64,000 nucleotides of DNA, from the NCBI GenBank assembly GCA_900470805.1, contig UCCA01000023.1, positions 344,727 through 408,726 of the forward strand, written 5' to 3'. The position numbers and the translations under genes were made by a program. Each line of letters starts with the position of its first letter. Position 1 is the first letter of the stretch. The notes beneath the pieces were generated by a model, which was not told the origin of the DNA, ran no database searches, and saw only the letters and a program-made list of their open reading frames with translations. Origin of the DNA: Hyphomicrobiales bacterium. Its GTDB lineage: Bacteria; Pseudomonadota; Alphaproteobacteria; Rhizobiales; Rhizobiaceae. This document shows, in pieces, positions 59,108 through 64,000 of this stretch.

Positions 59108-61312
59108 TCACGCGACCTCCGGCAGGCCGCCGATCACCTTGTCGAGCGTGATAGGGTAATGCCGGACCCGAACGCCCGTGGCGTTATGGATTGCGTTGGC
59201 GATCGCGGCCGAGACGCCGCATAAACCAAGCTCACCGATACCCTTGGCTTTCATCGGTGATGACATCGGATCGGTCTCATCCATGAAGATTACCTCCTGA
59301 TGTGGGATATCGGCATGGACCGGAACCTCGTAACCGGCCAGATCATGATTGACGAAGAAGCCACGGCGGGTGTCGACCGCCAGTTCTTCCGACAATGCCA
59401 GCCCCACACCCATCGTCATTGCGCCGATTACCTGGCTACGGGCCGTGATTGGGTTGATGATCCGGCCGGCCGCGCAGACAGCCAGCATCCGGCGGATGCG
59501 CGTTTCCCCCGTTGCAATATCAACGCCCACTTCCACGAAATGACCACTAAATGTCGATTGCTGATGCGTTTCGGTCAGATCGCCCCATTCCATCGTGTCT
59601 TCACCGATCAGGCCATCGGGACCCGCCGCCTCCGCCAAAATGACAGACCGGTTGCCCGATCGCACCTGCCCGTTTTCGAAGACGACGTCGTTGGAGTTGA
59701 AGCCGAGTTTCTTCGCGACGGCCTCACGCAGCTTGACGCAGGCCGCGTAGACGCCCGACGTCGCCGAGTTGGCCCCGAACTGACCGCCCGACCCGGCCGA
59801 GACCGGGAAGCGGGAATCGCCAAGCTGTACCCCTATCTTGTCGACGGTAACGCCCATCATTTCGGCCGCGGTCTGGGCGATGATCGTGTAGCTGCCCGTC
59901 CCTATATCCGTCATATCGGTTTCGACGGTGACAACGCCATCTTCTGCGAGCCGAACCCGCGCCCCAGACGGCATCACGAGATTGTTGCGGAAACCTGCTG
60001 CGACACCCAGGCCTACCAGCCAGTTGCCCTCGCGTCGTGAGCCGGGTTTCCTTCGATCGCTCCATCCGAAGCGCTCTGCACCGATCTCAAGGCAGCCAAC
60101 AAGATTGCGATGCGAGAACGGGCGCTCCGGCTTTTCCGGATCGACTTGGGTATCGTTGATAATGCGGAACTTGATTGGGTCAATCCCAAGCTTTTCGGCC
60201 ATTTCGTCAATGGCGATCTCCAGCGCCATCAGGCCTGGCGCCTCTCCCGGCGCCCGCATCGCATTGCCTTCCGGCAGATTGAGTTCAGCCAGACGCATGG
60301 CTGTCATGCGGTTTTCACCCGCGTACAGGAGCCGTGTCTGCATTGCGGCGGTCTCAAGCCCTCCGCCCGGCAGGTCACCCGACCAGCTTTCATGCCCGAT
60401 CGCGGTGATTTTGCCATCTCGTTGCGCGCCGATGCGGATCCGCTGGATGGTCGCCGGTCGATGTGTCGTGTTGTTGGCTATGAAAGGCCGCGGCAAGGCG
60501 ACCTTCACCGGCCGTCCGGCAGCCTTTGCGGCGAGCGCCGCCAGTACCGCATCCGAGCGGAGGAACAGTTTGCCGCCAAACCCGCCGCCGATGAAAGGTG
60601 ACATAAGATGGATCTTTTCCTTGTCGATGCCCAACGTCGCGGCCAGATCTGAGCGCCACCAATCGATCATCTGACTGGAGGTCCAGACTGTCAGTTCGTC
60701 ACCATCCCAAGCGGCGATCGACGCATGCGGTTCCATCATCGCATGCGACTGGTCAGGTGTCGTGTAGGTCGCGTCGAACGAAACGGCTGCTGATTTGAAA
60801 GCGCCATCGAAATCGCCAACGGCACTGTCCGGTGGTGCCCCGCCGGCGTCTTTCGGCTTGACCGCGCTGTCCTTGGCTGCGGCCAGATCAAAGGCCGCGC
60901 TCTCTTCCTGATAGTCCACGCTGATCAGGCTCGCGGCAGCTCGGGCTTGCTCGAAGGTTTCAGCAACAACCACGGCAATCGCCTGGTGATAATGCTGGAT
61001 TTCATCACCACCGAAGAGCTGCGCGGTGTTGAGCTTTCCCTTGCCCAGAGGACCGACCGACAAGGTCGTGATGACCGATATAACGCCCGGAGCCTTCTGA
61101 GCCGAGGCGACATCCATCGACTTGATTCGACCTTTGGCAATCGCCGAACCCACCGGATAGCCGTAGGCGTAACGCATGTTCGGATCGTGCCATTCATAGG
61201 CATACATGGCCCGACCGGTCGTCTTCAGTTCCCCGTCGATACGCTGGATCGGTTGGCCGACGACCTTGAGGTTGTCAATGGGATTTCTTTTTGCTGGTGT
61301 CTCGAACTTCAT
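59108..61312 (-). CDS. paoC: Periplasmic aldehyde oxidoreductase, molybdenum cofactor subunit (PaoC-like)
   Basis: The 734-residue large subunit of the xanthine oxidase family has RAMYAYEWHDPNMRYAYGYP near residue 37 and SPFIGGGFGGKLFLRSDAVL in the cofactor region. GNAMRAPGEAPGLMALEIAI lies at about residue 350 and KGIGELGLCGVSAAIANAIH near the end with the catalytic Glu. These match PaoC (YagR) of the periplasmic PaoABC aldehyde oxidoreductase, which oxidises aromatic and aliphatic aldehydes. The gene is encoded in the order of the E. coli genes, with the FAD and 2Fe-2S subunits upstream. Transport would rely on the Tat signal of the small subunit. Confidence 0.9.
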   Translation of the reverse strand: MKFETPAKRNPIDNLKVVGQPIQRIDGELKTTGRAMYAYEWHDPNMRYAYGYPVGSAIAKGRIKSMDVASAQKAPGVISVITTLSVGPLGKGKLNTAQLFGGDEIQHYHQAIAVVVAETFEQARAAASLISVDYQEESAAFDLAAAKDSAVKPKDAGGAPPDSAVGDFDGAFKSAAVSFDATYTTPDQSHAMMEPHASIAAWDGDELTVWTSSQMIDWWRSDLAATLGIDKEKIHLMSPFIGGGFGGKLFLRSDAVLAALAAKAAGRPVKVALPRPFIANNTTHRPATIQRIRIGAQRDGKITAIGHESWSGDLPGGGLETAAMQTRLLYAGENRMTAMRLAELNLPEGNAMRAPGEAPGLMALEIAIDEMAEKLGIDPIKFRIINDTQVDPEKPERPFSHRNLVGCLEIGAERFGWSDRRKPGSRREGNWLVGLGVAAGFRNNLVMPSGARVRLAEDGVVTVETDMTDIGTGSYTIIAQTAAEMMGVTVDKIGVQLGDSRFPVSAGSGGQFGANSATSGVYAACVKLREAVAKKLGFNSNDVVFENGQVRSGNRSVILAEAAGPDGLIGEDTMEWGDLTETHQQSTFSGHFVEVGVDIATGETRIRRMLAVCAAGRIINPITARSQVIGAMTMGVGLALSEELAVDTRRGFFVNHDLAGYEVPVHADIPHQEVIFMDETDPMSSPMKAKGIGELGLCGVSAAIANAIHNATGVRVRHYPITLDKVIGGLPEVA

Positions 61313-61315
61313 GAC

Positions 61316-62266
61316 TCAGCCCCTTGCTTCCAGGATGACGGCACCAAGAGTGCGCTCGACGAGATCTAGTTTGAACTTGTTCTGGTCGGTCGGTCGGGCG
61401 CTGGCGAGAAGCGCAGCGTTTGCTGCCTTTGCCCCCTTCGACAGCGCAGCATCCGCAGCCTCGACACGCCACGGCTTATGCGCCACACCGCCCACGGCAA
61501 TCCGTCCTTTGCCATCAGGCTGGATCACGGCGCCTACTGAGATCAACGCGAAGGCAAAAGAGGCGCGGTCGCGCACCTTTCGATAAATATGACGGCCACC
61601 GATAGGAGGCGGCAGCGTCACAGCGGTGATGAACTCGCCTGGATTGAGCTCGGTTTCCACGTGGGGAGTGTCACCCGGCAGGCGATGAAAATCCGCGATC
61701 CCGATCGATCGCCGATCACCATCGGGCTTCACCGTCTCGACCACGGCGTCGAGCGCGCGCATCGCGACCGCCATGTCGCTTGGGTGCGTGGCAATGCAGG
61801 CATCACTGACACCGACGACGCCGAGTTGCCGGCTGATGCCACCAATTGCGGAACATCCGCTTCCTGGCTGCCGCTTGTTGCAGGGCTGGTTGGTGTCATA
61901 AAAATAGGGACAGCGCGTGCGCTGCATGAGATTACCAGCTGTTGTCGCTTTGTTGCGCAGCTGGCCCGAGGCGCCTGCGACCAAAGCCCGCGACAGCAAA
62001 CCGTAGTCACGGCGGACGGTTTCGTGCGCTGCAAGGTCAGAGTTTCGAACGAGGGCGCCGATGCGGATGCCGCCGTCGGGTGTCGGGTCGATTGTGTCGA
62101 GACCGAGGCCGTTGACATCGATGAGATGGGCCGGTGTCTCGATCTCAAGCTTCATCAGATCGAGAAGGTTTGTGCCGCCGGCGATGAATTTTGCTTCGGA
62201 GTTTGACGCGGCCGCCTTGGCCGCGGCCTCGATCGAGAATGAGCGCTCGTACGTAAAGGCTCTCAT
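61316..62266 (-). CDS. paoB: Periplasmic aldehyde oxidoreductase, FAD subunit (PaoB-like)
   Basis: The 316-residue FAD-binding subunit has KFIAGGTNLLDLMKLEIETP in the FAD site and a cysteine stretch, TRCPYFYDTNQPCNKR then QPGSGCSAIGG. That stretch is the [4Fe-4S] insertion known from PaoB (YagS) and absent from classical xanthine dehydrogenase FAD subunits. The ATG at 62266 overlaps the small-subunit stop by four bases. A longer frame upstream is not family sequence. It transfers electrons between the 2Fe-2S subunit and the final acceptor. Confidence 0.9.
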   Translation of the reverse strand: MRAFTYERSFSIEAAAKAAASNSEAKFIAGGTNLLDLMKLEIETPAHLIDVNGLGLDTIDPTPDGGIRIGALVRNSDLAAHETVRRDYGLLSRALVAGASGQLRNKATTAGNLMQRTRCPYFYDTNQPCNKRQPGSGCSAIGGISRQLGVVGVSDACIATHPSDMAVAMRALDAVVETVKPDGDRRSIGIADFHRLPGDTPHVETELNPGEFITAVTLPPPIGGRHIYRKVRDRASFAFALISVGAVIQPDGKGRIAVGGVAHKPWRVEAADAALSKGAKAANAALLASARPTDQNKFKLDLVERTLGAVILEARG

Positions 62267-62901
62267 GCACGTGTTCCCGCAGCTTCGATAATCGCCGCGA
62301 CGATGTTCGAATAGGCGCCGCACCGACAGATGTTGCCGCTCATACGCTCGCGGATTTCCGTTTCGGAGATCGTCGCCTGTTCCGTCAGGCTGCCTGTGAC
62401 GTGGCTTGGAATATTTGCTTTGATTTCCTCAAGCACTGCCACGGAGGAACAGATCTGTCCTGGAGTGCAGTAACCGCATTGAAAGCCGTCATGCTTAACG
62501 AATGCCGCCTGCATCGGATGCAGATTGCCGGGCCGACCAAGGCCCTCGATCGTAGTGACGTCGTCGCCATCGTGCATGACAGCCAGTGTGAGGCACGAAT
62601 TGATCCGGCGCCCGTCGACTATGACGGTACAGGCACCGCACTGACCATGATCACAGCCTTTCTTTGTGCCGGTCAAATTGAGGTGCTCACGAAGAGCGTC
62701 AAGTAGCGTGGTCCGGTTATCGACATCGAGGTCCCGGCTCTCGCCGTTGACCTTCAATGAAATCATGGATGAGTGAGTCATGGATCGGTCCGCAGTCTGT
62801 GCTGCCGCGACACCGGACGCGGCTCCAGTGATCGCAACTGTCGCGGCAGACGAGATAAGCAAGTCTCGCCGGGAGATTTCGAGTTGGTTCTGAGGTGACA
62901 T
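62263..62901 (-). CDS. paoA: Periplasmic aldehyde oxidoreductase, 2Fe-2S subunit with Tat signal (PaoA-like)
   Basis: This 212-residue protein has a twin-arginine signal (SRRDLLISSAATVAITGAAS) and two 2Fe-2S domains. The plant-type domain has GCDHGQCGACTVIVDG and INSCLTL. The helical domain has FQCGYCTPGQICSSVAVLEE and ICRCGAYSNIVAAI. This is PaoA (YagT), which carries the whole complex to the periplasm. It is the first gene of the paoA-paoB-paoC-xdhC operon. About 220 bases lie between its start and the GST fragment, and they should contain the promoter. Confidence 0.92.
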   Translation of the reverse strand: MSPQNQLEISRRDLLISSAATVAITGAASGVAAAQTADRSMTHSSMISLKVNGESRDLDVDNRTTLLDALREHLNLTGTKKGCDHGQCGACTVIVDGRRINSCLTLAVMHDGDDVTTIEGLGRPGNLHPMQAAFVKHDGFQCGYCTPGQICSSVAVLEEIKANIPSHVTGSLTEQATISETEIRERMSGNICRCGAYSNIVAAIIEAAGTRA

Positions 62902-63120
62902 CTTCTACTCCACGTCGATTTTTGTGGGGAAACGCGACCGCGCCGCAACGGGCGCCTGGGGTCGAGAGCACGAACATCCGACTTAGAGCGGATTTACATA
63001 TCTGTTAGGGTTCGATCACCGATAAGTGTTATCGTTTGAGCTCATAAATGGGAGCCATCGCCGGCTTAAGCTTGGGCTTTGATACTTCCAACAAGCCAAA
63101 GAAAAATCACGCCGCCGGCA
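62902..63120. other. Intergenic region ahead of the pao operon
   Basis: This should hold the paoA promoter on the minus strand. I see no clear box and no coding sequence. Confidence 0.35.
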
Positions 63121-63327
63121 TCACTGCGGAATTGAACGACGTAGGAACGGGCGAATGTTGGCTAAACCGCTACCAGCACCGGAGTGCCTTAATGGCAACA
63201 TCGTGAACACGGTGTCCGCATTGCGCTTGTGGAAACGGATATCATATTCGAAACCCGGCTCTTCTAGCATCCAGAGAATGCCTTGTGAGCGACTGTTGTT
63301 TAAGTGGTGGACGATCATCACGGACAC
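63121..63327 (-). pseudogene. N-terminal fragment of a glutathione S-transferase
   Basis: The frame starts with MIVHHLNNSRSQGILWML and EEPGFEYDIRFHKRNADT. This is the thioredoxin-fold start of a bacterial GST, usually HHLNNSRSQRILWLLEELG. The catalytic Ser/Asn turn is present, but after about 40 residues the sequence stops matching and no GST C-terminal domain follows. The remaining codons to the stop look like noise. It is a truncated remnant with no evidence of function. A GTG at 63327 precedes the ATG by three codons. Confidence 0.6.
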
Positions 63328-63410
63328 CTGGTTCCTCGCTAGAAATTAAGACGTCTGGAGGCCGCCAACGAGCGGCAGCCTCCAACAGTTGTTCGGGGGA
63401 ATTGGGCAAT

Positions 63411-64000
63411 CTAGCCATTCGGCCGGATGACCACCTTCACACAGCCGTCTTCCTTGTCACGGAAAGTCTTGTAGGCGTCCGGGCCGTCTTCCAGCTCGAT
63501 GCGATGGGTGATCAGGAAGGACGGGTCGATTTTGCCTTCAACGATCAGCTTCATCAGCGGCTCAAGATAACGCTGCACATGGGTCTGGCCGGTCTTCAGC
63601 GTCAAGCCCTTGCCGACGAAAGCGCCGAGCGGTGCAGGCACCGCCGGCCCGACAAAGACACCCGGAAGCGATACCGTTCCGCCCGGACGGCATGCGAGGA
63701 TGGCCTGACTGAGCGCGTAGGGCCGCTCAGTCGAAGTCAGTTTTGCCTGCAAGCTTTCCATCACGCCGCCGGCGCCATGACTCTCCATACCGACAGCCTC
63801 GATGACAGCGTCGGGGCCCTGACCTCCGGTCATCTCGACGATCTTCTTTTGGAGATCCTCGTCGGTATAGTCGAGAGTCTCGGCGCCTGCCTGCCTCGCC
63901 AGCGCCAGTCGCTCAGGCACTGTGTCGATGGCGATGACGCGTTCCGCGCCCAAGAGGAAGGCGGACTTGATTGCAAACAGACCGACGGGACCGCATCCGA
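63411..64000 (-). CDS. Zinc-dependent alcohol dehydrogenase, partial (3' part)
   Basis: The right edge of the window cuts the gene, and the visible part corresponds to about the last 197 residues. The NAD-binding domain appears as GCGPVGLFAIKSAFLLGAER then VIAIDTVPERLALARQAGAE. It continues to GPAVPAPLGAFVGKGLTLKT and KTFRDKEDGCVKVVIRPNG. This matches the glutathione-independent formaldehyde/alcohol dehydrogenase group of the MDR superfamily. Its catalytic zinc residues lie in the missing N-terminal part. A dead fragment of a close paralogue lies at 15796-16044. Confidence 0.88.
   Translation of the reverse strand, partial: GCGPVGLFAIKSAFLLGAERVIAIDTVPERLALARQAGAETLDYTDEDLQKKIVEMTGGQGPDAVIEAVGMESHGAGGVMESLQAKLTSTERPYALSQAILACRPGGTVSLPGVFVGPAVPAPLGAFVGKGLTLKTGQTHVQRYLEPLMKLIVEGKIDPSFLITHRIELEDGPDAYKTFRDKEDGCVKVVIRPNG

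Noticed and set aside
1..64000. tRNA, rRNA, CRISPR array, plasmid replication or conjugation genes
   Set aside because: None seen: no repeat-spacer pattern, no cloverleaf candidate and no rep/par/tra motifs in any translation.

Overview
The window reads as an accessory stretch (chromid, megaplasmid or genomic island) of an alphaproteobacterium of the Rhizobium/Agrobacterium group. This rests on GC-rich coding sequence, a rhizobial-type PmtA phospholipid methyltransferase, a NadQ-like regulator beside nadA-nadB-nadC, two tandem Ku genes with a LigD of phosphoesterase-ligase-polymerase order, promoters of the EcfG/RpoE2 type, and many peptide-type ABC importers. Protein calls come from reading translations and motifs; no database search was run. 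I saw no tRNA, rRNA, CRISPR array, replication origin or intact insertion sequence.

Layout. 1-6.1 kb: a cut-off secreted alpha/beta hydrolase, a LysR regulator divergent from an MFS exporter and an aldo/keto reductase, a histidine-kinase scrap, a second hydrolase and an unknown 209-residue protein. 6.3-15.7 kb: a stress and DNA-repair block with two Ku genes, a 60-residue protein, LigD, a 56-residue cysteine-rich protein, a PepSY protein, a glycine-zipper stress protein, an SDR, a small membrane protein, a flavodoxin-like reductase and a DUF6894 protein. Several of these carry a GGAAC-N18-TT type promoter. 15.8-19.9 kb: an alcohol-dehydrogenase scrap, then a tightly coupled trio of N-formylglutamate amidohydrolase-like, DUF1704 (QEGLA) metallopeptidase-like and ATP-grasp proteins. 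This trio is the best candidate for a poorly described pathway. 20.1-25.1 kb: pmtA, nadC, nadB, nadA and nadQ, with a clear operator/promoter in front of nadA.

25.4-39.7 kb: a large leftward operon for import and breakdown of an unknown amide or cyclic-amide compound. It has an ABC importer with a fused double ATPase and two paralogous pairs of HyuA-like and DUF917 proteins, and it ends at a strong terminator followed by a frameshifted isoaspartyl peptidase. A MalT-like LuxR regulator is divergent to it. 39.8-44.8 kb: an FCD regulator and a three-subunit FAD/cytochrome c periplasmic dehydrogenase. 45-47.4 kb: small stress-type membrane proteins (TIGR02587/TIGR02588 pair) and a broken SDR that ends abruptly beside the next transporter, which looks like a rearrangement joint.

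47.5-57 kb: a second peptide/oligosaccharide-type ABC importer, an FCD regulator, and a mannonate-dehydratase-like, KdgD-like and GH1 beta-glucosidase operon. A shared operator motif lies ahead of both transcription units, which suggests uptake and catabolism of a sugar-acid glycoside. 57-64 kb: a DUF4112 protein, an XdhC-type maturation factor, a PaoABC-like periplasmic aldehyde oxidoreductase, a glutathione-transferase scrap and the 3' part of a zinc alcohol dehydrogenase. The last gene is a paralogue of the scrap near 15.8 kb.
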